DNA of 64,000 bases from Flavobacteriaceae bacterium (GCA_013373385.1 JABXHX010000025.1:1-64000), one strand, 5' to 3'. Positions 50,414 to 59,641 are shown, counted from the first letter of the stretch. Notes: generated by a model not told the origin, from the sequence alone. Made by a program: numbers and translations.

Positions 50414-53260
50414 TTATTTTCTTAGCAAGCTGAAGTGACCAGTTTCTTTTCTAATATTTCCGTTGATGTCTTCCAGTACTGCATTGAACCAATAATCATT
50501 AGAAGGTAGTTTTTTTCCGTTAACGGTTCCATCCCATCCAACATTTTTATCGGTGATAACGGTAAGTACTTTTCCAAACCTGTCAAAGATTTCTACTCTT
50601 GCAGAAGTATAGTAGTTATTATTGGCTCCAACAATTTTCCAAGTATCGTAATCTCCGTCGTTATTAGGCGTAAAATGACGTTGAAAAAATAAGAAAGACA
50701 ATTGTTTACTACTTGTAATTCCACAACCATTTTTGTCTCTAACGTAGACAATATTTAGTCCAGGTTTTACATTGTTAAAAGTGTAGGTTAGTTTTTCTGA
50801 CCCTGAAACAAAATCTGCAGTATTGGTACTGTTTAATGCAAATTCATAGTCTCCAATTCCAGTAATAGTAACAGTTAATACATTTTTATCTGGATTGTCA
50901 ATATTGTCAGTAATATCTGTTTTGCTAATCAATGCTTTATTAGATTCTATAACATCAAAAGTATTGTAGCCAGAACTCTTCGTATCGTCATTTGGGTCTG
51001 CTACATTATTTTGATAACTTCTATAGGCAATTACTTTATAGGTACCTTGTACATTGGCTTTATGTGTTGAGTTCGTTGCTCCTGTAATTAAATTACCGTT
51101 CAAATACCATTCATAAGTATCAGCTGGGTTTCCAGTATTAGCATCTAAATCTACTGTCAATAATTGAGGGTTGTCTATTGGATTGTTTACACATAAATAT
51201 ACAGGATTTACATTCCCTTGCGGAACTGGTCTGGTATTTACAAATATTTTAAATTGTCCAATACCCGAACAAGCACTTGTACCTACAGTAGAAACCCTTA
51301 CAAAAACATCAGAATTATCTGTAAATAAATCATCTTCATACGGAGTGACAATTTGATTGGTTTGTAGCGAGGCATCTGTCGCATTTCTATAATACTCGAA
51401 AGTATGTGATGTAGCTGTAAAAGCACCCCCAGAGTTTGCGATTATCTCTTTTGTTTTTGTATCAAAATCATAATAAGCATTTCCAGAACCTACGCTATTT
51501 CTTGCGTTAGGGTTGTTGGCATTTACATCAGATTCTGTTAAGTATAAATTAGGATAATTGGCAGGAGTTGTAGCATTAGATTTTAATTCAATGCTTCCAA
51601 ATACTTTACAACCAGAAATGTTATTGGTTACTCTTACCGTTAAAGTATGATTGCCCGTATTGGTAGAAACACTGTTTCTGTAGTTAGCTTTGTTCACCGG
51701 ATTTGTGTAGTTGGTGTCAGCAGTTTCAAAGAACTCAACGGTAACATCCGATGCATTTTGAGTCAATGCGCCTTCTTTAGAACTAAGATTAAAAGAGGTA
51801 ATTCCGTCGGTTGGGTTCGAGTCAAAATCACACTGCTCATATACAGGAATGCTAAATACTTTTGGCAACGGAAGGAATTCAACTTCTACGGAACTATTGT
51901 ATTTTCTTTGTCTACCACATTTGTCTGTAATTGTCATTTCTAATCTATAAATTCCATTACCATAATTGGTATTGTCAATCTCTAAAATTCGTGTAGTAAT
52001 GTCTACGCTTGGGTCACCATCTTTGGTCCATTTGTATACAGAGCTGGCTCCGCCTACTAATTCAGGTTCCATTTTTAATTTCTGACCCACACAAACTTCT
52101 TGTTTTTGCTGATTAAGATTTACTGAAGTATCATCGCTATCTACAATATTTACAGGAGCAAAAAACGATTGAATAAAAGGAGGTAGGCCTTCTGATGATG
52201 TTGTGCCTGAAGCTAATGCAATACCATTTTCTTCAAATTTAACATCAGCTCCATTTTTATTAGGTTCGTTTATTACGCCTAAAAATGATTTTCTACTTCG
52301 TGCATAATAGATTCTACCGTCAATACCAAGTTGCAAAGCGCCTCGAAAACCAATTTCTGAGTGAATTTTGTACCTAGAACTATTGATATTGTTTGCAGTT
52401 AAATCAAATTGATAGATATTAGCTTCACTAGGGTCGTTAGCACCTTGACTGTGATCTCCAGTAGAAATGTATAGTTTTTCACTCGTATTAGAAAAGCCAA
52501 CCCCATAGCCATTTTCTCTATTTAAATCTATGGTTCTTTTATTTGTTACTTTTCCGTCTGTTGTATTAAAATCAAATAAAAAACTATTGTCACCTTGGTT
52601 GGCTAATACTAAGTATTTACCATCAGGAGAAACTTTTAATGCGCCCCTAGTAGTTCTTATGGATGCACCGAAAGAACTTGGAATAGCATTTGTATCTACA
52701 CCATTTGCATCAACCTTATAGGCGTAAAAATTGGAGCGGTCAGCAGAAATCACCCAAAAAGTATCACAGTCAAATCCTTCAACAGCCGTTACTTTTTCAG
52801 ACCAACCTGCATTGTATCCTAAATTAACAGGCCCAGTAGTAACTTCTCCTAAGCCTCCATTTTTTGATACATCTACAGTATACAGATTTAAACCAGAACC
52901 AATACTTATTGTAAATAAATAGTAAATTGTACTACTGGCTGGTTTTGGAACAACCAAAGCAGATTGTGTACTAGAAGGGTTTCCTAATAGGTTATTTGCT
53001 GGAGAACCCCCAGTGTAATTCATTACTTGATGATTTTTATTCCATACGGTTGAACCATCAGAATAAAAGAGCAAACTTCCTTTGTCGTCAGATATTGTAG
53101 AACATCCTTCAAATGTGTTTAATTCTCCTGTTATATTTGTTGGAGGAGAGGTAGAAAAATCTAATCCTGCTTTATGGCCAAAATACCAAAAATTCGCTTC
53201 TTTTTGTGCAAATGTGCTAAGAGTAAATAAAAGTAAAAAGGCACTTAGTACTATTCTCAT
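50414..53260 (-). CDS. T9SS type B cell-surface protein
   Basis: A 948-residue secreted protein. Signal peptide RIVLSAFLLLFTLSTFAQ; an N-terminal beta-propeller-like region of about 350 residues (ANFWYFGHKAGLDFSTSPP, GSLLFYSDGSTVWNKNHQVM); Ig/PKD-like repeats (SSVYKWTKDGDPSVDITT, DTYEWYLNGNLITGATN); and a C-terminal gliding-motility-type sorting domain (FFQRHFTPNNDGDYDTWKIV, IFDRFGKVLTVITDKNVGWD, NDYWFNAVLED). The last domain (TIGR04131 type) directs export by the type IX secretion system and surface anchoring, as in SprB. It is probably an adhesin or surface filament protein. No other T9SS genes are in the window. Confidence 0.9.
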   Translation of the reverse strand: MRIVLSAFLLLFTLSTFAQKEANFWYFGHKAGLDFSTSPPTNITGELNTFEGCSTISDDKGSLLFYSDGSTVWNKNHQVMNYTGGSPANNLLGNPSSTQSALVVPKPASSTIYYLFTISIGSGLNLYTVDVSKNGGLGEVTTGPVNLGYNAGWSEKVTAVEGFDCDTFWVISADRSNFYAYKVDANGVDTNAIPSSFGASIRTTRGALKVSPDGKYLVLANQGDNSFLFDFNTTDGKVTNKRTIDLNRENGYGVGFSNTSEKLYISTGDHSQGANDPSEANIYQFDLTANNINSSRYKIHSEIGFRGALQLGIDGRIYYARSRKSFLGVINEPNKNGADVKFEENGIALASGTTSSEGLPPFIQSFFAPVNIVDSDDTSVNLNQQKQEVCVGQKLKMEPELVGGASSVYKWTKDGDPSVDITTRILEIDNTNYGNGIYRLEMTITDKCGRQRKYNSSVEVEFLPLPKVFSIPVYEQCDFDSNPTDGITSFNLSSKEGALTQNASDVTVEFFETADTNYTNPVNKANYRNSVSTNTGNHTLTVRVTNNISGCKVFGSIELKSNATTPANYPNLYLTESDVNANNPNARNSVGSGNAYYDFDTKTKEIIANSGGAFTATSHTFEYYRNATDASLQTNQIVTPYEDDLFTDNSDVFVRVSTVGTSACSGIGQFKIFVNTRPVPQGNVNPVYLCVNNPIDNPQLLTVDLDANTGNPADTYEWYLNGNLITGATNSTHKANVQGTYKVIAYRSYQNNVADPNDDTKSSGYNTFDVIESNKALISKTDITDNIDNPDKNVLTVTITGIGDYEFALNSTNTADFVSGSEKLTYTFNNVKPGLNIVYVRDKNGCGITSSKQLSFLFFQRHFTPNNDGDYDTWKIVGANNNYYTSARVEIFDRFGKVLTVITDKNVGWDGTVNGKKLPSNDYWFNAVLEDINGNIRKETGHFSLLRK

Positions 53261-53282
53261 TCGATTTTTTTTTATCGAATGT

Positions 53283-53290
53283 CAAATATA
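53283..53290 (-). promoter_or_regulatory. -7 promoter element upstream of the T9SS surface protein
   Basis: Minus strand TATATTTG fits TAnnTTTG, 22 bp before the ATG at 53260; no well-spaced TTG. Confidence 0.4.
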
Positions 53291-53301
53291 ATTGAAAACT
53301 A

Positions 53302-54147
53302 TTACAAATCTCTCTTTTTTAACAAGGCATATGACAAGTAGATAAAAATTGCTGTCCATGCAGAAACAATTAGTATATCTAAATACTGTACTGAAAAGTC
53401 CTTTGTTATTTGCTCTCCAATCTGATTTGCAACAGATTTAACAGCGCCTAATCTTGTAAAAGGTTCTTTAATCAGATTAGACATGGCTTCTAAAGGGAGA
53501 AATTGCATGATGTTATTAACAGCTTCAGAGGTATGTTCATTACTTCTAAAAGAGTAAAATAAGTATCCTTTAAAAATACTTTCTATAATTAACCACACAA
53601 TTATGGCTCCAACGGCAAAAGCAGAACGTTTTACTAAAATTCCGAAGAATAATCCCATAGAAAAGAAACCTACAAGTTTAATAAAGAAAGCTAATAAGTA
53701 TTCAAGGTCAGAGATAATAATTGAAAACTCATTATAATCAGAATAAACAACCCCTAGAATTAGAGAAACTAAAAAAACAAATATTGTAGAAATTCCAGCA
53801 AAAGCAATTACTGTGTAAAATTTAGATAAAATAAATTCTTTTTTGCTTAGTCCATCTATTAGGTTTTGTTTGAGGGTTTTGTTACTGTACTCGTTTGCCA
53901 TCATAGAAACAATAACTAGCAGTAAAAAGAACTTAAAAATTGCTGCAACAAAAGTGTTAAAATGCCAGATGTAAGGAAAATTGAAAATCCCTTGTTCGGC
54001 TAAATGAAATTTAACAGGACCAATATCAAACTTAATTGCAGCTATTAATGCTATTGATGTTAATAAACCAAAGTAAATAATAGATAATACTTTACTTGCT
54101 CTGTTGTGTTTTAATTTATGAAATTCTATATTTAGTAATCTAAACAT
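53302..54147 (-). CDS. ABC transporter permease (ABC-2 type)
   Basis: A 281-residue inner-membrane protein with six predicted helices (KVLSIIYFGLLTSIALIAAI, FFLLLVIVSMMANEYSNKTL, VIAFAGISTIFVFLVSLILG, LLAFFIKLVGFFSMGLFFGI, FAVGAIIVWLIIESIFKGYL and a C-terminal WTAIFIYLSYALL). The segment NEYSNKTLKQNLIDGLSK is typical of ABC-2 export permeases. It lies 62 bp downstream of its ATPase gene, forming a two-gene export system. The substrate is not deducible; bacteriocin-immunity-like or drug export are options. Confidence 0.88.
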   Translation of the reverse strand: MFRLLNIEFHKLKHNRASKVLSIIYFGLLTSIALIAAIKFDIGPVKFHLAEQGIFNFPYIWHFNTFVAAIFKFFLLLVIVSMMANEYSNKTLKQNLIDGLSKKEFILSKFYTVIAFAGISTIFVFLVSLILGVVYSDYNEFSIIISDLEYLLAFFIKLVGFFSMGLFFGILVKRSAFAVGAIIVWLIIESIFKGYLFYSFRSNEHTSEAVNNIMQFLPLEAMSNLIKEPFTRLGAVKSVANQIGEQITKDFSVQYLDILIVSAWTAIFIYLSYALLKKRDL

Positions 54148-54209
54148 GATGTATTGTATATTTTATGAATTTAGTTTCGATACTAGTTATCAAAAAGATA
54201 TTCAGTTGA

Positions 54210-55109
54210 TTAATTGTTGTTTGTTAAGTCTAAGAATTGTTGTTCTAAACTTGGCTTGCGTTTTACCAAGTGAGATAACGCAATACCATTGTTGAATAAA
54301 AAAGAGTTCATCTCTGAAGCAGCCATTTCTTTGTTTAATGTCGCAATAATAATTTCTTCTTCTTTCTTTACCGAGCTAATAGCTTCGTGGTTTTCTAACA
54401 ACTCAATCAATGCATTCTCGCCAGTATCAGTTTTAAGTTCAAAGAGGCCATTAGAAGCTGTCATTTCATCAACTCTACCCGAATACAATTTTACGCCTTT
54501 TCTTATCACAACCACATGACTACAAACTTTTTCAACTTCGTCTAGTAGGTGAGAGGCTAGTAAAATAGTAGTACCACTTTTAGCAATTTCTTTTATAATT
54601 TGTCTAATTTCATGAATTCCTTGTGGGTCTAACCCGTTGGTTGGTTCATCTAAAATTAAAATTTCAGGGTCGTTTAACAAGGCAGAAGCAATGGCTAACC
54701 GTTGTTTCATTCCTAACGAAAAGGTTTTGAATTTACTGTCTCTACGTTCGTAAAGGTTTACGGTTTGTAGTTTTTCGTCAATCTTATCATAAGGCACTCC
54801 TTTAATTTTACAAATAAGTTGCAGGTTTTGTGTAGCGGTCATAAACGGATAAAAATTAGGACGCTCAATTATGGCACCTACTTTTTTCAAGGCTTCATGT
54901 GTAGATAAACTACCGTCAAACCAACTAAAGTTACCTGAAGTTTTATTTACAACATTTAAGATGATTCCTAATGTGGTAGATTTACCACTTCCGTTTGGAC
55001 CTAAAATTCCGTATACATTTCCTTTTTGTATGTCAAAAGAAAGGTTGTTTACTGCATGTACTGGGCCAAATTTTTTGTCTAGATTCTTTAAAGATAAGAT
55101 TGTTTCCAA
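54210..55109 (-). CDS. ABC transporter ATP-binding protein
   Basis: A 299-residue ATPase of the CcmA/NatA/BcrA group. Walker A is ILGPNGSGKSTTLGIILNVV, the signature is FSLGMKQRLAIASALL and Walker B is ILILDEPTNGLDPQG; a C-terminal regulatory domain of about 85 residues ends SLEQQFLDLTNNN. It pairs with the ABC-2 permease gene 62 bp downstream. The BcrA-like form is often used for export of peptides or lipids, but no substrate can be inferred. Confidence 0.93.
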   Translation of the reverse strand: METILSLKNLDKKFGPVHAVNNLSFDIQKGNVYGILGPNGSGKSTTLGIILNVVNKTSGNFSWFDGSLSTHEALKKVGAIIERPNFYPFMTATQNLQLICKIKGVPYDKIDEKLQTVNLYERRDSKFKTFSLGMKQRLAIASALLNDPEILILDEPTNGLDPQGIHEIRQIIKEIAKSGTTILLASHLLDEVEKVCSHVVVIRKGVKLYSGRVDEMTASNGLFELKTDTGENALIELLENHEAISSVKKEEEIIIATLNKEMAASEMNSFLFNNGIALSHLVKRKPSLEQQFLDLTNNN

Positions 55110-55192
55110 TGAAATTATTTTGTCGATTATGGTTGTTCGACGACCAAGATACCAAAATGTTACAGGAATTAAAGCTCTTTTAAAGAAAGATT

Positions 55193-55675
55193 TTAATAAT
55201 TATCAAAATCAAAATCATCAAAAATATCTAACGAATCGTCAGGCAAATCATCACTAAAATCGTCTGCAATAAATTCTTTGTCTGGTGCTTTTTCTGGCAT
55301 TTTGCCAATTGACATGATTAGCTTAGGTGCTTCTATGATTTCATCAGTAATATCAATTACTTCAATGTAAAAAGACCACATGCTAAAAAAGTCGTATACA
55401 TAAATAAGCTTATCATTTTTATTTGCCAGGGTGTCTTCTAAAACACATGTACGCATAGAGAGCGCATTCTCAAATTCTGACATGTTGAATAGTGGAATTT
55501 CCTCACCTTGATTCCAGTCATTATCGGTTCTGTAAAACGAAGCCATTTCTTGTCCGTCAAAATCAAATGATTTGGCAATTTCTAGATGCAACTCTTCTAA
55601 AGTAATCTTGTTATTGACTACAATTGTTCTTATTACATCTTCTGGTGTGTCTAATATGGCACGTACTTTATACAT
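55193..55675 (-). CDS. pRiA4b ORF-3-like / TnpR-passenger-like protein
   Basis: A 160-residue protein with the pRiA4b ORF-3 fold: KVRAILDTPEDVIRTIVVNN, TLEELHLEIAKSFDFDGQEM, ASFYRTDNDW and DKLIYVYDFFSMWSFYIEVI. The tail is strongly acidic (DDFSDDLPDDSLDIFDDFDF). Relatives are carried as passengers on some IS elements, but there is no transposase, inverted repeat or other mobile signature here, and this chromosomal form is widespread in Flavobacteriia. A -7 box TATTTTTG lies 27 bp upstream. Function unknown. Confidence 0.85.
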   Translation of the reverse strand: MYKVRAILDTPEDVIRTIVVNNKITLEELHLEIAKSFDFDGQEMASFYRTDNDWNQGEEIPLFNMSEFENALSMRTCVLEDTLANKNDKLIYVYDFFSMWSFYIEVIDITDEIIEAPKLIMSIGKMPEKAPDKEFIADDFSDDLPDDSLDIFDDFDFDNY

Positions 55676-55701
55676 TAAAAATTATGTTGTGACTGAGGCA
55701 G

Positions 55702-55709
55702 CAAAAATA
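55702..55709 (-). promoter_or_regulatory. -7 promoter element upstream of the pRiA4b-like gene
   Basis: Minus strand TATTTTTGC fits TAnnTTTG and ends 26 bp before the ATG at 55675. Confidence 0.45.
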
Positions 55710-55739
55710 CAATAAATAATATGTATTTTTACCATAAAT

Positions 55740-56168
55740 ATGAAGACAATGTTGGATAAAGAAATCGCTTTAAAAAAGCTAAATGCTATGTGTAAAAATA
55801 CTTTAATGGAAACTTTACACATACAATATACAGATGTAGGTGATGATTTTTTGGTGGCTACTATGCCTGTGAACCCAAGTGTACATCAACCTTACGGATT
55901 ATTACACGGGGGTGCAACGGCAGCTTTGGCAGAAAGTGTTGGAAGCGCAGCATCGGCAATTTTTGTTGATAACAAAACAGAGCTTGTTAAAGGAATTGAA
56001 TTGGCAATTAATCACATAAAAAGTGTTAAAGAAGGGATGGTAATTGCTACTGCAAAAATAATTCACAAAGGAAGTACTACCCATTTGTGGGAAATAAAAA
56101 TTACAAATGAAAATGGCGATTTAATTTCTGTAAGTAAATTGACTAATATTGTGTTAGAAAAACGGTAA
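55740..56168 (+). CDS. Hotdog-fold thioesterase, possible DHNA-CoA thioesterase
   Basis: A 142-residue PaaI/YbgC-type hotdog protein. The catalytic stretch is YGLLHGGATAALAESVGSAA and the strand KGIELAINHIKSVKEGMVIA is typical of MenI/EntH-like acyl-CoA thioesterases. The isochorismate synthase gene follows after 36 bp on the same strand, so a role in menaquinone synthesis, releasing 1,4-dihydroxy-2-naphthoate from its CoA ester, is likely. The Glu in ALAESVG is the expected catalytic residue. Fold certain; MenI role inferred from the neighbour. Confidence 0.88.
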   Translation: MKTMLDKEIALKKLNAMCKNTLMETLHIQYTDVGDDFLVATMPVNPSVHQPYGLLHGGATAALAESVGSAASAIFVDNKTELVKGIELAINHIKSVKEGMVIATAKIIHKGSTTHLWEIKITNENGDLISVSKLTNIVLEKR

Positions 56169-56204
56169 TTAAACCTATTTAAACAAACTTTTAATGTTGT
56201 TCAA

Positions 56205-57272
56205 TTGAAACAGATAGAAGATAAAATTAACCAAGCATATACAAACCAACTTCCGTTTGTAGTTTACAATAAGCCAAAAGAAGAGAAGGTAGTTGGACTT
56301 TTTCAAAAAGACAGTCAGTTGCATACGCTAACAACTAATTTTAATAAAAGTGGATTTGTTTTTGCGCCGTTTACTTCTGATAGAGAAACAATTATTTTTC
56401 CATTAGAAACGTCAGTAGTAATTGAAGAATCTTATGCTAAAAAAGCACTTAGTTTAAAAGAGGCTAGCGCAGAAGATAGTCAGCAAGCAAAAAAAAAACA
56501 TATTGCATTAATTACGAAAGCCATTAATGCAATTGCTACTGGTAATTTTGAGAAGGTAGTACTTTCTAGAAAAGTAGTAAAAGAAATTGAAACAATTGAT
56601 ATTGTAGAAGTATATCAAAAGCTGTTGAACACATATCCTAATGCATTTGTGTATGTGTGGTATCATCCAAGTGTTGGTTTGTGGTTTGGTGCAACTCCAG
56701 AGACATTACTTAATATTAAAAACTATACTTTTACAACCATGGCTTTGGCAGGTACGCAATTGTATATTGAAAACACCAAAGCTGTATGGCAGCCAAAAGA
56801 ACTACAAGAACAAGAGTTTGTTACTGAATATATTGTTCAAAAATTATCGCAGTTTGCAAAAGACATTCAACTTTCTGAAACTACTACGGTAAAAGCAGGT
56901 TCTTTATTACACTTAAAAACTGATATTTCAGCAAGATTAGATACTGCAAAAAATGACAGTTTGTACGCTTTGATAACTACATTGCATCCAACTCCAGCTG
57001 TTTGTGGCTTACCAAAAGAAATTACAAAACAGTTTATTTTAGAGAATGAAAATTACAATCGTTCTTATTATACCGGTTTTTTAGGTGAGCTAAATATGTG
57101 TAATGGTCAAAAAAGAAACTCGTCACATCTGTTTGTTAATTTACGTTGTATGGAGTTTAAAGATAATAGCGCTTTTATTTATGTCGGTGGAGGAATTACC
57201 AAAGACAGTGTTGCAGAAAAAGAATATCAAGAAACTGTTTCTAAAAGTAAGATTATGCTAAAAGTATTGTAA
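56205..57272 (+). CDS. menF: Isochorismate synthase, TTG start
   Basis: A 355-residue chorismate-utilising enzyme converting chorismate to isochorismate, first step of menaquinone synthesis. Motifs: EKVVLSRKVVKEIETIDIVE, FGATPETLLNIKNYTFTTMA, ALAGTQ, TLHPTPAVCGLPKEITKQFI and NRSYYTGFLGELNMCNGQ. No ATG or GTG lies in frame between the upstream stop at 56168 and the conserved region, so translation must begin at the TTG at 56205 (or a rarer codon). The thioesterase gene lies just upstream and is probably co-transcribed. A terminator follows. menD and other men genes are not in the window. Confidence 0.93.
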   Translation: MKQIEDKINQAYTNQLPFVVYNKPKEEKVVGLFQKDSQLHTLTTNFNKSGFVFAPFTSDRETIIFPLETSVVIEESYAKKALSLKEASAEDSQQAKKKHIALITKAINAIATGNFEKVVLSRKVVKEIETIDIVEVYQKLLNTYPNAFVYVWYHPSVGLWFGATPETLLNIKNYTFTTMALAGTQLYIENTKAVWQPKELQEQEFVTEYIVQKLSQFAKDIQLSETTTVKAGSLLHLKTDISARLDTAKNDSLYALITTLHPTPAVCGLPKEITKQFILENENYNRSYYTGFLGELNMCNGQKRNSSHLFVNLRCMEFKDNSAFIYVGGGITKDSVAEKEYQETVSKSKIMLKVL

Positions 57273-57275
57273 AAT

Positions 57276-57306
57276 AAAATCGCCATCAACTTTTGATGGC
57301 GATTTT
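57276..57306. terminator. Bidirectional terminator after menF
   Basis: AAAATCGCCATCAA-CTT-TTGATGGCGATTTT: a 14-bp stem followed by Ts, between convergent menF and DUF3276 genes. Confidence 0.92.
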
Positions 57307-57329
57307 TGTGAGAATTATTTGAATTAAAA

Positions 57330-57689
57330 TCAGATGTCATCAAACGAAACATCTGTAAAGCTTTCTGTGGTTGCATTTTCGGTAGCAACATCTTCCTTTT
57401 TATAATCTTTTTGGTGTCTTTCACTAATTACTTCTTCTCCTTTTTCATTAACAATAAAATCTGTTGCGGCTTTTAGCATTTCGTTAAACTCAGAAAAATC
57501 TTCTTTGTAAAGATAAATTTTGTGTTTTTGATAATGAAAAGAACCATCATCATGTGTAAACTTTTTACTTTCTGTAATCGTCAAATAATAATCATCTGCT
57601 TTTGTAGATCTAACATCAAAAAAGTATGTTCTTCTTCCTGCTCTCAACACTTGAGAAAAAATCTCTTCTTGTTCTACTCTCTCTGCCAT
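57330..57689 (-). CDS. DUF3276 / PUR-domain nucleic-acid-binding protein
   Basis: A 119-residue protein. The Met at 57689 (AERVEQEEIFSQVLRAGRR) is chosen because the track start at 57734 lies within the promoter. The PUR repeat is seen in TYFFDVRSTKADDYYLTITE, SKKF and HYQKHKIYLYKEDFSEF. Bacterial PUR proteins of this family (for example BpuR of Borrelia) bind single-stranded DNA or RNA and act as regulators. The C-terminal 30 residues are a flexible, Thr-rich acidic tail. It is monocistronic with a strong promoter and terminator. Confidence 0.9.
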   Translation of the reverse strand: MAERVEQEEIFSQVLRAGRRTYFFDVRSTKADDYYLTITESKKFTHDDGSFHYQKHKIYLYKEDFSEFNEMLKAATDFIVNEKGEEVISERHQKDYKKEDVATENATTESFTDVSFDDI

Positions 57690-57731
57690 AATAATTAAAA
57701 ATAAGTTATTTTTTAGTTTTTGTTTGCTGAA

Positions 57732-57761
57732 CAAATCTAAAAAAATATTTTACTTATTCAA
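57732..57761 (-). promoter_or_regulatory. Flavobacterial promoter for the DUF3276 gene
   Basis: Minus strand TTG, exactly 19 nt, TAGATTTG: full match to the consensus, with the -7 box 42 bp before the ATG at 57689. Confidence 0.65.
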
Positions 57762-57768
57762 CAAATCA

Positions 57769-59523
57769 TTAACTTTCTTTTTCTAAAAGTTGCTGCTCAT
57801 ACAGTTCTTTATAATAGCCCTGTTTTGTTATTAATTGATTATGAGTACCTTGTTGTACAATGCTTCCATTGTTTAATACAATAATTTTGTCGGCATTTTT
57901 TGCCGAAGAAACACGATGGCTAATAATAAATGTTGTTTTTTGCTTAGAAACTCTTTCTAGATTCGACAAAATTTGCTCTTCTGTTTCTGTATCTACTGCT
58001 GATAAGCAATCATCAAAAATTAAAATCTTTGGATTCTTAATAATAGCTCTAGCAATAGATACGCGTTGTTTTTGCCCGCCAGAGAGTGTAACACCTCTTT
58101 CTCCAAGTACAGTGGCATACTTGTCTTTAAAGTCGATAATATTATCGTGAATTACTGCATTTTTTGCAGCGGTAATAATTTCTTGTTTACTAGCATCTTG
58201 TTTTCCAAACTTTATATTACTCTCTATGGTATCAGAAAATAAAAAAGGGTCTTGAGGTACAAATCCAATTTGATTTCTAACATCGATTAAATTCATTTCT
58301 TTAATAGGTGTGTCGTCTATTAAAACTGTGCCAGTAGTAGTGTCGTATAGTCTAGAAATTAAATTGATAATAGAAGATTTTCCCGAGCCCGTTTTTCCTA
58401 AAATAGCAATGGTTTCACCATTATTAACTTTAAAGTTAATATTTTTTAATGCTGTAATATTTGTGTCTTCGTAAGTTAAACTTACATTGTTAAACTCAAT
58501 TGTGCCTTCAATTTCTGTGCGGTTTGTTTGTGTGTTTTTTATTTCTGGTACCTGTTGTAAAAACTCATTGATTCGTTGTTGAGAAGCTTCTGCTTGTTGT
58601 ACCATAGAAGTAACCCAACCCACAATTGCCACTGGCCAGGTTAAAATGTTTACATATAAAATAAACTCAGCAATTACTCCAATCGGTATTTCGCCAGCTA
58701 TATATTGTTTTCCTCCTATGTAAATTACAAGTAAATTACTGGCGCCAATTAGCAAGACCATTAAAGGAAAAAAGATAGCTTGTACTTTATAGAGGTCAAT
58801 GTTTTTTTCTTTACTATCATTGGCTAAAACGTCAAAATTGTTGATAATAGATTTCTCAATTCCGTATGACTTTACGACGTTGATCCCAGAAAAAAACTCT
58901 TGATTAAACGTTGTTAGTTTAGATAAATATTGCTGTACAATGGTGCTTTTTTTATTGATGGTTTTACTGAGAATAAAAATAGAAACCGATAAGATAGGGA
59001 ACGGAATCAAAGTATACGCTGTAAGTTTTGCATCTATGGTAAACATTTGGTAAAAGCCAACAGCAAATAATACAAGCATATTCATACTGTACATAATTGC
59101 GGGACCAAAATACATACGTACTTTAGAAACATCTTCACTAATTCTATTCATCAAGTCTCCCGTTCTATTTTTTTTGTAAAAGTTTACAGAGAGTCGTTGG
59201 TACTGTTGATAGATTTCGTTTTTTAAATCAAACTCAATCAATCTTGATGTAACAATAATGGTTTGACGCATTAAAAAAGTAAAAAAACCAGCCACCAAGG
59301 TTACACCAATAATTAGTAAAACATTCATTAAAAGTTGTTGCTTTACATCATCTGTATTGGTAAGTATTCCTTTTCTATATTCATCTACAACGTTAAAAGA
59401 ATCACCAATGATTCTTGGAATTTTTAAAGATAAAATTTTAGAAAGTACTGTAATAATAATGCCTATTATTAACCTGTATTTGTATTTTAAAAAGTACTTG
59501 TTTAAGTATTGTAATGCTTTCAT
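57769..59523 (-). CDS. ABC transporter, fused permease and ATPase (MsbA-like)
   Basis: A 584-residue half-transporter. Six transmembrane helices fill residues 1-310 (YRLIIGIIITVLSKILSLKI, NVLLIIGVTLVAGFFTFLMR) and the ATPase domain follows: Walker A IAILGKTGSGKSSIINLISR, Q-loop QIGFVPQDPFLFS, signature TLSGGQKQRVSIARAII, Walker B ILIFDDCLSAVD and the His switch in FIISHRVSSAKNADK. Homologues export lipids or drugs. The gene is divergent from the leucine dehydrogenase gene, an order conserved in many Flavobacteriaceae. Substrate not deducible. Confidence 0.92.
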   Translation of the reverse strand: MKALQYLNKYFLKYKYRLIIGIIITVLSKILSLKIPRIIGDSFNVVDEYRKGILTNTDDVKQQLLMNVLLIIGVTLVAGFFTFLMRQTIIVTSRLIEFDLKNEIYQQYQRLSVNFYKKNRTGDLMNRISEDVSKVRMYFGPAIMYSMNMLVLFAVGFYQMFTIDAKLTAYTLIPFPILSVSIFILSKTINKKSTIVQQYLSKLTTFNQEFFSGINVVKSYGIEKSIINNFDVLANDSKEKNIDLYKVQAIFFPLMVLLIGASNLLVIYIGGKQYIAGEIPIGVIAEFILYVNILTWPVAIVGWVTSMVQQAEASQQRINEFLQQVPEIKNTQTNRTEIEGTIEFNNVSLTYEDTNITALKNINFKVNNGETIAILGKTGSGKSSIINLISRLYDTTTGTVLIDDTPIKEMNLIDVRNQIGFVPQDPFLFSDTIESNIKFGKQDASKQEIITAAKNAVIHDNIIDFKDKYATVLGERGVTLSGGQKQRVSIARAIIKNPKILIFDDCLSAVDTETEEQILSNLERVSKQKTTFIISHRVSSAKNADKIIVLNNGSIVQQGTHNQLITKQGYYKELYEQQLLEKES

Positions 59524-59611
59524 TGATATCTCAAAACTACTAATTATTGAAACGTGTAGCTTTTTTTTGTTATTGTTTTCTTAACAATATTATAATTTGA
59601 TATTGTTTTTT

Positions 59612-59641
59612 TTGAAATGATTTGTTAATATCATATTTTTG
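59612..59641 (+). promoter_or_regulatory. Flavobacterial promoter for the leucine dehydrogenase gene
   Basis: TTG, exactly 19 nt, TATTTTTGC: full consensus match, with the -7 box ending 49 bp before the ATG. Confidence 0.65.

Noticed and set aside
55193-55675. IS1096 passenger-like protein as a sign of a mobile element
   Set aside because: No transposase, terminal repeats or target duplication nearby, and this protein family is a normal chromosomal gene in Flavobacteriia.
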